Positions 55,981 through 64,000 of a DNA stretch of 64,000 nt are shown one piece after another (the stretch's first letter is position 1; each line of letters begins with the position of its first letter). The translations under genes and the position numbers were made by a program. The notes below the pieces were generated by a model. That model searched no databases. It saw only the letters and a list, made by a program, of their open reading frames with translations, and was not told where the DNA came from. Source of the DNA: an uncultured Alphaproteobacteria bacterium. Its GTDB lineage: Bacteria > Pseudomonadota > Alphaproteobacteria > Rhizobiales > Aestuariivirgaceae. Location: assembly GCA_945957365.1 (NCBI GenBank), contig CAMFKI010000006.1, positions 62,001 through 126,000 on the forward strand, written 5' to 3'.

Positions 55981-57387
55981 ATGGATCATATCATGCTGAG
56001 CGACATTTCTGCGCTGGACCTGGCGCGGCTGCAGTTCGCGTTCACGGTCTCGGCCCATATCATTTTCCCCGCCTTCACCATCGGGCTCGCGAGCTACCTC
56101 GCGGTGCTCAACGCCATGTGGCTGTGGACGCGCGACGGGGCCTATCTCGCCGTCTTCGAGCAGTGGAAGACGATCTTCGCCGTGGTCTTCGGCATGGGCG
56201 TCGTGTCGGGGGTCGTCATGTCCTACCAGTTCGGCACCAACTGGCCGGTCTTCGCCGACAAGGTCGGACCGGTTCTCGGTCCGCTGATCGGCTATGAGGT
56301 GCTCACCGCCTTCTTCCTCGAGTCGGGCTTCCTCGGCATCATGCTGTTCGGACGGAAACGCGTGGGCGAAGGGCTGCACATGGCGGCGACCGCCATCGTC
56401 GCCGGCGGCACGCTGTTCTCGGCCTTCTGGATCCTCAGCGTGAACAGCTGGATGCAGACGCCGCAGGGCTATGCGGTGAATGCCCAGGGCCAATACGTGC
56501 CCAGCGACTGGCTGGCGATCATCTTCAACCCGTCCTTCCCCTATCGCTTCGTTCACATGGTGCTGGCGGCCTATCTCACCACGGCCTTCGTGGTGGGCGC
56601 CACGGGCGCCTGGCACCTGCTCAAGGACAACCGCAACCGCGGCGCCCGCATCATGTTCTCCATGGCCATGTGGATGGCGCTGATCGTGACGCCAATCCAG
56701 CTCCTCGCCGGCGACACCCAGGGCCTCAATACGCTGCAGTACCAGCCCGCCAAGATCGCCGCCATCGAGGGGCACTTCGAAACCTATCCGCATGGCCGCG
56801 CGCCCCTGATCCTGGTCGGCATGCCGGACGAGGCGACCAGCACCACGAATTATGCGCTCGAAATTCCGCTGCTCGGCTCGCTCATTCTCACCCACAGCTT
56901 CGACACGCCGCTGATCGGGCTCGACGCTTTCCCGAAGCAGGACAGGCCGCCCGCCGCCATCATCTTCTGGAGTTTCCGCCTGATGGTTGGCGTGGGCGTG
57001 CTGATGCTCATCCTCGGCCTGTGGTCCGGGCTGGCGCGGCTCAAGGGCCGGCTCTATGACTGGCCCTGGTTGCACCGGGCCGCCGTGGTGATGGGGCCAG
57101 CCGGCTTCCTCGCCGTTCTGTGCGGCTGGATCACCACGGAAGTGGGGCGCCAGCCCTTCACGGTCTATGGCCTGCTGCGCACCGCCGACAGCGCGTCGGC
57201 GCTGCGCGCCGATGCCGTCGGTTCTTCCCTGATCGCCTTCGTGGTCATCTACTTCTTCGTCTTCGGCTCGGGCGCCTTCTATGCCCTGCGCCTGATGTCG
57301 CGCACGCCCGAAGACCGCATCACCATCGACGAGATCGGACCGACGCGCACCGCCGGCATCACCCCCATCGCCCAGACGGGAGCATAG
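55981..57387 (+). CDS. cioA: Cytochrome bd ubiquinol oxidase subunit I, CioA type
   Basis: A 468-residue nine-helix protein: ARLQFAFTVSAHIIFPAFTI with the high-spin haem ligand His, GTNWPVFADKVGPVLGPLI, FLESGFLGIMLFG and GWITTEVGRQPF. The Q-loop between helices 6 and 7 is short, which is the cyanide-insensitive (Cio) form. It reduces oxygen with quinol electrons without proton pumping. The first of two in-frame ATGs (55981, 55993) is given; either is possible. Confidence 0.93.
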   Translation: MDHIMLSDISALDLARLQFAFTVSAHIIFPAFTIGLASYLAVLNAMWLWTRDGAYLAVFEQWKTIFAVVFGMGVVSGVVMSYQFGTNWPVFADKVGPVLGPLIGYEVLTAFFLESGFLGIMLFGRKRVGEGLHMAATAIVAGGTLFSAFWILSVNSWMQTPQGYAVNAQGQYVPSDWLAIIFNPSFPYRFVHMVLAAYLTTAFVVGATGAWHLLKDNRNRGARIMFSMAMWMALIVTPIQLLAGDTQGLNTLQYQPAKIAAIEGHFETYPHGRAPLILVGMPDEATSTTNYALEIPLLGSLILTHSFDTPLIGLDAFPKQDRPPAAIIFWSFRLMVGVGVLMLILGLWSGLARLKGRLYDWPWLHRAAVVMGPAGFLAVLCGWITTEVGRQPFTVYGLLRTADSASALRADAVGSSLIAFVVIYFFVFGSGAFYALRLMSRTPEDRITIDEIGPTRTAGITPIAQTGA

Positions 57388-57390
57388 GCC

Positions 57391-58395
57391 ATGGTCATCG
57401 ATTATGCCTTCATCTGGGCCGGGCTCATCGCCGTCGCCGTGCTGCTCTATGTGCTGCTCGACGGTTTCGACCTCGGCATCGGCATCCTGTTCCCGTTCCT
57501 GCGCGACCGCGAGGAACGGATGCTGGCGATGAACACGGTGGCGCCGGTGTGGGACGGCAACGAAACCTGGCTGGTGCTGGGGGGCGGCGGCCTCTTCGCG
57601 GTGTTCCCGCTGGGCTATGCGATCGTCATGCCGGCCCTCTATCCGCTCATCATCGCCATGCTGCTGGGCCTCATCTTCCGCGGTGTCGCCTTCGAATTCG
57701 TGCACCGCACCGAGCGCATGAAGTTCTTCTGGGAGGTGGCCTTCTGGGGCGGCTCGCTGGTGGCGGCCATCGCCCAGGGCATGGCGCTCGGGACCCTTGT
57801 GCAGGGCGTCACGGTGGCGGGCCGGGCCTATGGCGGCGGCAACTACGACTGGGCGACGCCGTTCTCGCTCCTCACCGCACTGGCGCTGGTGGTGGGCTAT
57901 GCCACGCTCGGCGCAACATGGCTGATCATGAAGACGGAAGGCGCCACGCTGGCGCGGGCCCGCCGCATGGCAAAGCCCCTGGGTTTTGCCCTCCTCGCGC
58001 TGATCGGCGCGGTGAGCCTCGCAACACCCCTGCTGCGGCCTGAATATCTCGCGCGCTGGTTCGGCTGGCCCTCGGGTATCTACAGCGCCGTCGTGCCGCT
58101 GCTGCTGGCGGGGGCTGCCTGGATGCTGTGGACGGGGCTGCGCGATGGCCTCACCTACCGGCCGTTTCTCGCCACCGTCGCCATCTTCATCCTCAGCTTC
58201 GTGGGGCTCGGCATCAGCTTTTATCCCCACCTCATCCCGCCGTCGGTGACGATCTGGGAGGCGGCCGCCCCCGATGCCTCGCTCGCCTTCCTGCTGGTCG
58301 GCGCCGTCGTCCTGGTGCCGATGATCCTGGCCTATACCGCCTATTCCTACTGGGTGTTCCGCGGCAAGGTCCAGCCGGGGGAAGGCTATCACTGA
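57391..58395 (+). CDS. cioB: Cytochrome bd ubiquinol oxidase subunit II, CioB type
   Basis: A 334-residue eight-helix protein with LLDGFDLGIGILFPF, VAPVWDGNETWLVLGGGGLF and FRGVAFEFVHRTERMKFFW, typical of CydB/CioB. Three bases after cioA; its stop overlaps the start of the small subunit (TGATG). Confidence 0.94.
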   Translation: MVIDYAFIWAGLIAVAVLLYVLLDGFDLGIGILFPFLRDREERMLAMNTVAPVWDGNETWLVLGGGGLFAVFPLGYAIVMPALYPLIIAMLLGLIFRGVAFEFVHRTERMKFFWEVAFWGGSLVAAIAQGMALGTLVQGVTVAGRAYGGGNYDWATPFSLLTALALVVGYATLGATWLIMKTEGATLARARRMAKPLGFALLALIGAVSLATPLLRPEYLARWFGWPSGIYSAVVPLLLAGAAWMLWTGLRDGLTYRPFLATVAIFILSFVGLGISFYPHLIPPSVTIWEAAAPDASLAFLLVGAVVLVPMILAYTAYSYWVFRGKVQPGEGYH

Positions 58396-58487
58396 TGCGC
58401 CGCTGGCTGTGGTTCCTCGGCCTCTATCTGGCCGGGGTCGCCGCGGTGGGCGGCACGGCCTATCTCATCCGCCTCGTCCTGCTGTGA
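58395..58487 (+). CDS. DUF2474 small cytochrome bd subunit (CydX-like)
   Basis: A 30-residue protein, MRRWLWFLGLYLAGVAAVGG continuing into TAYLIRLVLL: basic start and a single membrane helix. DUF2474 proteins directly follow cioB genes and stabilise the oxidase. Translation is coupled to cioB through TGATG. Confidence 0.88.
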   Translation: MRRWLWFLGLYLAGVAAVGGTAYLIRLVLL

Positions 58488-58585
58488 AGCGGCGGCGTGA
58501 CGCGCAGGGCATTCATGCGCCACCCGGCCTGCCCGCACCCCTGCTTCAGGGCTAAGAGCGGGCGCTAAGCTGCAGCCCGAGGCCG

Positions 58586-59476
58586 ATGCCCCGTTCCTCC
58601 ACCCTCCTCCTGAGCCGCCCCGAACTCCGCCGGGGCTATGCCTTCGCGCTGTCGGCAATTACCATCTTCGCGCTCCAGGACGGCATCTCGAAGCACCTGG
58701 GCCAGACCTATTCGCCGGTCTTCGTCACGATGATCCGCTACTGGGCCTTCGCGGCATTTGCGCTGGTCCTCGCCGGGCGGGCGCGCGGCGGCATCGCCGC
58801 CACGGCTCGGAGCAAGTCACGGCCGCTGCAGGTCGCCCGCGGCGTGCTCCTTGCGCTGCAGATCGTGCTCGCCATCACCTGTTTCGCGGTCATCGGGCTT
58901 GCCCGCACCCAGGCCATCTTCGCGGCGACCCCGCTGATCGCCACGGTGATGTCGGTCGTCCTGCTCGGCGAGACGGCGCGGCCCCTGCGCTGGGCCGGCG
59001 TGGTTCTGGGGCTTGGCGGCGTGCTGCTGATCCTCAAGCCGCATGGCGATTTCTTCGACGCCACCGTGCTGCTCGCGGTGCTGTGCTCGGTGATGTTCGC
59101 CAGCTATTCGGTGATGACGCGCCTGGCGGGCCGGCTGGATCCGCCGATGACCAGCTTCTTCTACACCGGGGTCGTCGGCTGCGCCGTGGTATCGGCGGTG
59201 GGTCCCTTCTACTGGACCAACATGAGCCCGGGCGACTGGGCGTGGATGGCGACCCTCTGCCTCACCAGCGTGACCAGCCACTACCTGCTCATCAAGGCCT
59301 ACAACATCCTCGACGCCAGCGCGGTGCAGCCCCTCGCTTACCTGAGCGTGGTCTATGCCTCGGTGATGGGGCCGGTCATCTTTCACGAAACGGTATCGCT
59401 GACGACCTACGCGGGTGCGGCGATCGTGGTGGGCGGCGGGCTGTTGTCGATCTGGTCGGAACGGCGTGGCCGCTGA
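58586..59476 (+). CDS. DMT/EamA family transporter
   Basis: A 296-residue protein with ten predicted helices in two EamA repeats: FALQDGISKHLGQTYSPVFV and ALARTQAIFAATPLIATVM-like sequence (actual GLARTQAIFAATPLIA) in the first, YNILDASAVQPLAYLSVVYA in the second. Likely an exporter or permease for a metabolite; substrate unknown. Confidence 0.88.
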   Translation: MPRSSTLLLSRPELRRGYAFALSAITIFALQDGISKHLGQTYSPVFVTMIRYWAFAAFALVLAGRARGGIAATARSKSRPLQVARGVLLALQIVLAITCFAVIGLARTQAIFAATPLIATVMSVVLLGETARPLRWAGVVLGLGGVLLILKPHGDFFDATVLLAVLCSVMFASYSVMTRLAGRLDPPMTSFFYTGVVGCAVVSAVGPFYWTNMSPGDWAWMATLCLTSVTSHYLLIKAYNILDASAVQPLAYLSVVYASVMGPVIFHETVSLTTYAGAAIVVGGGLLSIWSERRGR

Positions 59477-59890
59477 GCGGCAGATGTCGCGGGGATTCCT
59501 GCCTTCGAGTTGCGTGACGGCCGGCCCTGCACTTACCACGAGTGGCGTTGCCCGCAGATCATGAACCGCGAAGGATCTCTCTTGCTTCATGGCCTGAAGT
59601 TCGGCGAGCAGGCGGACATGCGGCTTGCATTCGGCACACTGCGGCAAGCTTGCCACATTGCTCGCCAAATCCACGCGCGTGCCGCTGCAAGCCTCCACGC
59701 CGGGCACGGGAAGTGATATCGACGTAATCGTCACGTGATCATCCGAAGCACTCACGGCTGTGGATGGCGCGCCTCCTGTTGCAATCTGCAATTGGAAGCC
59801 GCTGTCAAAGCCATTGCCCGGAGCATACTTATCCACAGTCTGCCTGATTTCGGTTTGTTTGCCGGATTGAATGGTTACAATCGTTTGCAT
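59477..59890 (-). pseudogene. Possible gene remnant in the 449-base gap
   Basis: An ATG at 59890, with GGGGAG nine bases upstream, opens a minus-strand frame (MQTIVTIQSGKQTEI..., with a later SLPQCAECKPHVRLLAELQ) that looks protein-like for about 130 residues. It has no stop before running antisense into the DMT transporter gene, so if it was a gene its 3' end is lost. Codon third positions are less GC-rich than in neighbours. No family recognised. Nothing else convincing lies in 59477-59925. Confidence 0.3.
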
Positions 59891-59925
59891 GTACTGCGGC
59901 TCCCCAGGAGCCAGGGGATTTATCG

Positions 59926-61971
59926 ATGACGGCGTCCAGGAAGAGAAGCTCGCAGGGCTCGGGTTATGACGAGCGTTTCCTCGACGGAGACCAGGAGCGT
60001 CCGGTCCGGCGCAGCGAGCGCGGCGCGAAGCCGCTGGCAGCGCGCAAGACGCTCGATGACTTCGCCGGCGTGAGCGCACGTCCCGCCAATGACGATGGCC
60101 GGCAGCTGCGCCAGCCGCCGGAATTCGTGGGCTCGCGCTATTTCTGGTCGGCGCTGATCGCCTCGCTGGTGTTCTGCGTGCTGTTCGCGGTGCTGATGGG
60201 CTATGCCAGCGCCCCGGCCCTTGCCGCCCTGCTGCGGAACCCCGCGCAATACGGGCCCTTCCTCGCCTCCATCGTGGTGATCGCCGGCCTGCAATGGCTG
60301 TTCGCGCTGTCGGCCTACCGGCAGGCCGTGAACAGCGACATCTGGCGCCGCGTCATGCTGGTGACGCAGCGTCTGCAGGAGCCGAGCCCGCTCGCCGAAG
60401 ATGCAAACCGCAAGATCAACGCGTCCTTCGACCGGCTGTTTGCCGACATCGATGCCCGCATGCTGGTGCTGGATGAGAAGACCGCCCAGCTGGCGAACCA
60501 GATCGCCGCCGCCACGCAGCAGTCGACGCAGTCGGCCGACGCCAACATCACCAGCATGCGCAGCATCGTCGATGCCAGCGAAGTCCAGCGCGACGCGCTG
60601 CAGCAGACCGGCATGATGATCTCGACCGAGATCCTGCCGGTGATCGCCAAGCTCGAGTCCACGATCAATTCGCTCGACACGATCTCCCAGCATGCGCATG
60701 GCATGCTGCAGAACGTCGGCGACCGTCTGCAGCAGAGCACGCGCGAAATGAAGTCCTGTCTCGACGACTTCAACCGCGCCAACCACACCGTGGCGCCCGA
60801 GATCGAAAAGCGCATGCTGAAGTTCGAGGCCTCGATCGCACGCCTGCCGGAGCAGCTCGACGCGACGATCGGCCGGCTCAGCCCGATGTCCGAGACCATC
60901 GCGGACGCCGCCATGCTGTCGACCGCCAACATCGACGTGATCGATCAGCTGGCGAAGGACATCACCGCGACGCTCGACCGCAGCCGCAAGACCTTCGCGG
61001 ACATCTCCGCCGCCAGCGTCGACCTGTTCCGCGACGCCGTGGATTCGCACGCCGGCCGCTTCCGCGACATGCTGCAAACCGTGGTCGAGGACGAGGCGGG
61101 CCGGGTGTCCGGACTGTCGCGCGAAATCGGCCAGCTCGCGGATACCGCGACGGCGGCGGTGGACAAGCTGCAGCAGCCGGTGAGCCTGTTCACCTCGGCC
61201 GCCGATCACGCGCTCGACAACATGAGCCAGTCGGTCAATCTGCTCGACGAACGCATCCAGGCCAATCTCGGCAGGTGCGTTGCCGAACTGAACGACGCCG
61301 CCTCGCGGCTCGTCAGTTCCGTCAACCGCGAGATCGAGGCCTCCACCCTGGCGCTGCAGACGCGCATTGCCGCGTCTTCCTCCGATCTCGTGCAGCGCGT
61401 GGGTGCCGATACGGCACGCTTCGAGGCGCTGATCGGCGAAACCGCCGATCGCAGCTCGGTGCGCATCTCGTCGGTGATCAAGGACCTGCCTGCCGCAGTG
61501 GCGCAGCGCATGGAAACCGAGATTGCCAAGATCGACGGATCGCTGAAGAGCTCCGTCGTCGGCCTGTCCGATCAGATGCGGGTGATCATCGACACCATTC
61601 CCGGCCGCCTGTCGGCGATGACGCGCGAGACACTGCGCGCGCTCGAGGCCAATCTCGAACAGTCCTTCGAAGGCGTGGCCCAGCGCTCGGAAAGGCTCAA
61701 CGAGCAGTTCCGCAAGAACGCCACCGAGACCACCGAAGGCGTGCTGGCGGGTTATGTCGACTTCATCTTCCTGGCGCTCGACCGCTTCCGCAAAGAGCTC
61801 GAGGACGTCAACCACAGCTTCGCAAAGGAACTGGAAGGGACGCTTGGCCCGGTGCCGCGCGGCGGCATGACCATCGCGGTGACCGAGGGTCAGGGTGCGG
61901 GACACAAGCCGTCGCCGGCGCTCCACGGCGGCCTTGGCGCGCGCAGGCCCGATCTTCCGCCGGGCAACTAG
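59926..61971 (+). CDS. Large coiled-coil membrane protein of unknown function
   Basis: A 681-residue protein: basic, disordered N-terminus (1-70), two membrane helices (about 75-95 and 105-130), then about 500 residues of predominantly helical, heptad-like sequence (DARMLVLDEKTAQLANQIAA, NSLDTISQHAHGMLQNVGDR) and a Gly/Pro-rich tail. The layout resembles apolipoprotein- or methyl-accepting-like helical bundles, but no MCP signalling hairpin or HAMP was found. AGGGGA lies upstream of the ATG. Function unknown; an envelope or cytoskeletal scaffold is a guess. Confidence 0.8.
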   Translation: MTASRKRSSQGSGYDERFLDGDQERPVRRSERGAKPLAARKTLDDFAGVSARPANDDGRQLRQPPEFVGSRYFWSALIASLVFCVLFAVLMGYASAPALAALLRNPAQYGPFLASIVVIAGLQWLFALSAYRQAVNSDIWRRVMLVTQRLQEPSPLAEDANRKINASFDRLFADIDARMLVLDEKTAQLANQIAAATQQSTQSADANITSMRSIVDASEVQRDALQQTGMMISTEILPVIAKLESTINSLDTISQHAHGMLQNVGDRLQQSTREMKSCLDDFNRANHTVAPEIEKRMLKFEASIARLPEQLDATIGRLSPMSETIADAAMLSTANIDVIDQLAKDITATLDRSRKTFADISAASVDLFRDAVDSHAGRFRDMLQTVVEDEAGRVSGLSREIGQLADTATAAVDKLQQPVSLFTSAADHALDNMSQSVNLLDERIQANLGRCVAELNDAASRLVSSVNREIEASTLALQTRIAASSSDLVQRVGADTARFEALIGETADRSSVRISSVIKDLPAAVAQRMETEIAKIDGSLKSSVVGLSDQMRVIIDTIPGRLSAMTRETLRALEANLEQSFEGVAQRSERLNEQFRKNATETTEGVLAGYVDFIFLALDRFRKELEDVNHSFAKELEGTLGPVPRGGMTIAVTEGQGAGHKPSPALHGGLGARRPDLPPGN

Positions 61972-62074
61972 AGGCCGGAGGCCGGATGCTTCGCAGGGGC
62001 GTCAGACAGGCAATCGTGGCGCGCCGCACGCGTGGTGACAACCCCGCGGCCGCGGCTTTCCCCAGGGTCGTCGC

Positions 62075-62617
62075 ATGCTGAAGTGGTTTCGACTGCGCAA
62101 ACCGGTGGACACGATCGAACGCGTGGCGGCGCGCCCGCTGCAGATCCTCGCGTCACGCCAACCGGCACTTCTGGGGCCGGTGTGGCGCTCGCCCTATTGC
62201 TGCACGCTCGTCTATTTCTGGACGGCGGTGATCACCGAGGATGTCTGCCGCAAGTCGCGTTCCGACGCCGACAAGCGCGAGGCGCTGCGCGATGCCTTCG
62301 GCCGCGTGACGGCCGCGATGCGCGGCAATCCGGCCACCGCGCTGAACCGCGTGCTTCCCGACGGATACCAGGTCCGGCGCCGCGCCCTCTCCGACCTCAA
62401 GAGAGTTGTGGATCTCTATCGCGGAAGTGTGGATGACCGCTACATGATCTATTCGGATTATCGCGAAGCAGTTTATGGTGATGGTCGTTCCGCCGTGCCC
62501 GGCAACCGCTGGGGTCTCCGCAAGGAGGCTGCGCACGACATCCTGCTGGCGAGCTATCTCGCGGCGAGCGTGCAGTCGGAGGAAGAGCGGGCCCTGCGGC
62601 CTGCGGCGTCCTGGTAG
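62075..62617 (+). CDS. Hypothetical protein
   Basis: A 180-residue, mainly helical, basic protein beginning MLKWFRLRKPVDTIERVAAR, with an internal SPYCCTLVYFWTAVITEDVC segment. No signal peptide or known domain. Same strand as the coiled-coil gene, about 100 bases downstream, and possibly cotranscribed. Confidence 0.6.
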   Translation: MLKWFRLRKPVDTIERVAARPLQILASRQPALLGPVWRSPYCCTLVYFWTAVITEDVCRKSRSDADKREALRDAFGRVTAAMRGNPATALNRVLPDGYQVRRRALSDLKRVVDLYRGSVDDRYMIYSDYREAVYGDGRSAVPGNRWGLRKEAAHDILLASYLAASVQSEEERALRPAASW

Positions 62618-62687
62618 GGACTGTTTGTCTGTAGCCTCGTCCAGTCCCTTCGCAACACCTCTCGCAAGAAGCCGAACAGACATTTCC

Positions 62688-62972
62688 ATGATCAATGACG
62701 ACCTTGAAATCGCCCGCAGGTTGCTGCAGGGCGCGTGGACGCCGGGGCGCCGGAGGCGCGCCGCGAAGGATGCCCTGGCGCCGGCGGCCTTCCGCGAAAT
62801 CGACGGCGGCGAACTGGCGCGCCAATACGCGACGCACCGCACCATCGCAGCCAATTCCAGCCTCGCCGTGACGTCCGGCGAAGGACGCGAGGGGGCGAGG
62901 TCGGAAGGGCGCGGCCGCGGCGGACTGATCGACTGGGCGTTGAGCCTGCGCTCGCGCCTCGCGGCGGAGTAA
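62688..62972 (+). CDS. Small hypothetical protein
   Basis: A 94-residue basic protein starting MINDDLEIARRLLQGAWTPG and ending GLIDWALSLRSRLAAE, with an Arg/Gly-rich middle. No domain recognised. Support is the protein-like N-terminal half and its placement between same-strand and convergent genes. Confidence 0.45.
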   Translation: MINDDLEIARRLLQGAWTPGRRRRAAKDALAPAAFREIDGGELARQYATHRTIAANSSLAVTSGEGREGARSEGRGRGGLIDWALSLRSRLAAE

Positions 62973-62974
62973 GG

Positions 62975-63244
62975 CTACTTCTGCCACCACTTCCTGAGAT
63001 CGGCGGCCGATCGCGGCGCCGCCGTGGAAGCCGGCAGGAAGCGGCGGGAGCGTTCCTCGATCTGGGCCATCGAATGATCGACGGAATCGGCCCATTCATC
63101 CATGTGCGCGATGCTTCGGGCGTGCCGGTCGACCCGCTTCACGACAATCCGCAACCACCACGCAAGCCCGGCGCAGGCGCCCAGGGTGCAGAGGCTCAGC
63201 CAGACCGGAGTGGCTGCCGACAGCCACGAAACGACATTCAACAC
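62975..63244 (-). CDS. Small single-pass membrane protein
   Basis: About 89 residues: MLNVVSWLSAATPVWLSLC-type opening helix (GTG start at 63244, GGAG eight bases upstream), then a charged helix (RVDRHARSIAHMDEWADSVD) and a basic C-terminus. A longer frame to 63331 is possible but its start is Arg/Gly-rich and unconvincing. Function unknown. Confidence 0.5.
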   Translation of the reverse strand: MLNVVSWLSAATPVWLSLCTLGACAGLAWWLRIVVKRVDRHARSIAHMDEWADSVDHSMAQIEERSRRFLPASTAAPRSAADLRKWWQK

Positions 63245-63525
63245 GCGACCAACTCCATCGAACCCGTGCCTGTCCTGGCGCCGCCAGGGACGGCGGAATG
63301 GCTTAGACTCTTCCTCACCGCCCGTTGTCAACGATCGTGGCGCCGGGCGCCCGATTTCTTCTCAAGATTGCATTCAAATCATGGCATGGTTGGAACATGT
63401 GGAAAGGCACGACGGAACGCGACAACCCGTTGCGCATCTGTTAGAAATCCCGGAAATATATGCGCAGGGATTGGCCGCGCGCGCATGGCGGAGTTGTCCG
63501 CACGCACCTCGGCACGACGGGAAAG

Positions 63526-63909
63526 ATGATGCAGGGAACGCGTTACTGGGGATTGTTCTGGGTCGCCGCTGGCCTGTCGGTGCATGCCTTCGTCGTGGGC
63601 CGCCATCTCGAGAGCAACTATTTCATGCTGCTGTTCTTCTGGGGGTTTGTGGCGATTTCCGCGCTGCGCGGTTCGCTGGAGATAGCGCAATCGATGACAG
63701 TGGTCATGATCGTGTTCTTCATCGGCGTTGCTGCGGCGCAATTGATGGGCCACAGCGCGCCGCCCAGCCTCGCCTATCTGACTTTCGCGCTCTATCCCGC
63801 CCTCGTCAGCTGGATCAGCGTGTTCTTCTACATCCGCTACCTGCGAAAGCGCGACAGCGGCGAGTTGGGCCAGCGTTCGCCGCTGTGGCGCCAGCACCGC
63901 CACGGCTGA
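63526..63909 (+). CDS. Small four-helix membrane protein
   Basis: A 127-residue protein with four predicted helices (YWGLFWVAAGLSVHAFVVG, YFMLLFFWGFVAISAL, VVMIVFFIGVAAAQLMG, LYPALVSWISVFFYIRYL) and a basic tail. ATG at 63526 with GGGAAAG upstream; another ATG follows directly. No family recognised. The 281 bases upstream (63245-63525) hold no other gene I can support. Confidence 0.65.
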   Translation: MMQGTRYWGLFWVAAGLSVHAFVVGRHLESNYFMLLFFWGFVAISALRGSLEIAQSMTVVMIVFFIGVAAAQLMGHSAPPSLAYLTFALYPALVSWISVFFYIRYLRKRDSGELGQRSPLWRQHRHG

Positions 63910-63916
63910 ACGCCGG

Positions 63917-64000
63917 CTACTGCTTGACGACGTCCTTGGCGCCGTCCGCTCCCATGTAGACAGCGAGGATCTTCACCGGCACCGTTCCCGTGTTCATGCC
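63917..64000 (-). CDS. C-terminal end of a cupin-like protein, cut by window edge
   Basis: Only the last 27 residues are present: NTGTVPVKILAVYMGADGAK followed by DVVKQ and stop. The NTG...PVKILAVYMGA phrase is typical of the last strands of a cupin barrel. The start lies right of the window. Confidence 0.55.
   Translation of the reverse strand, partial: GMNTGTVPVKILAVYMGADGAKDVVKQ

Noticed and set aside
55648..58392. 914-codon minus-strand open frame across the cio genes
   Set aside because: Low-complexity His/Arg/Gly/Glu sequence antisense to well-conserved cioA and cioB.
59829..59837. Perfect DnaA box TTATCCACA
   Set aside because: Single copy, no neighbouring boxes, AT-rich unwinding region or dnaA/dnaN genes; not an origin.

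Overview
The window reads as chromosomal DNA of a GC-rich alphaproteobacterium. The best taxonomic evidence is a NepR anti-sigma factor followed by an EcfG-type sigma factor, an HWE-family histidine kinase nearby, and perfect GGAAC-N16/17-CGTT promoters; this general stress response architecture is confined to Alphaproteobacteria. Order and genus cannot be fixed from the sequence alone.

Layout. 1-1513: end of a HemY-type TPR membrane protein and tRNA-Thr(CGT). 1514-6130: a less GC-rich islet bounded by the tRNA and a degenerate copy of the tRNA 3' half. It holds a four-gene minus-strand operon headed by a borosin-type peptide backbone alpha-N-methyltransferase, then a candidate substrate with a hydrophobic run and a (T)TEV repeat tract, a 2OG-Fe(II) oxygenase and an alpha/beta hydrolase. 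This looks like an undescribed RiPP cluster and is the most interesting part of the window. 6149-10061: CBS protein, luciferase-like oxidoreductase, UDP-glucuronate decarboxylase and UDP-glucose dehydrogenase (the UDP-xylose route). 10136-15536: nepR-ecfG, two further small operons with EcfG promoters, and a four-PAS HWE kinase. 15554-25645: divergent amino-sugar/peptidoglycan-recycling locus (ABC sugar transporter and MurQ on minus; kinase, SIS isomerase/deaminase, NagA, Gfo/Idh oxidoreductase and a PP2C phosphatase on plus).

25735-29306: an exported protein of unknown function and Tex. 29427-41010: a complete type II secretion locus (prepilin peptidase and GspD on plus; GspE-F-G-H-I-J-K-L-M-N on minus), interrupted by an opposite-strand secreted six-cysteine protein. 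41077-44354: oxyR and katG, divergent. 44402-53678: LssY_C protein, an RsbU/STAS/RsbW partner-switching trio, GPP34 protein, acetolactate decarboxylase, then a second five-gene partner-switching cassette built around a SiaA-like sensor phosphatase and a STAS-methyltransferase fusion. 53679-64000: BciA-like reductase, UPF0149 protein, a cyanide-insensitive-type cytochrome bd operon with its small subunit, a DMT transporter, a coiled-coil membrane protein and several small unknown proteins; a cupin-like gene runs off the right edge.

Most operons are tightly packed with ATGA, GTGA or TGATG overlaps. Several starts were moved inward from the longest open frame because of Shine-Dalgarno sequences, signal peptides or overlap with the gene upstream.
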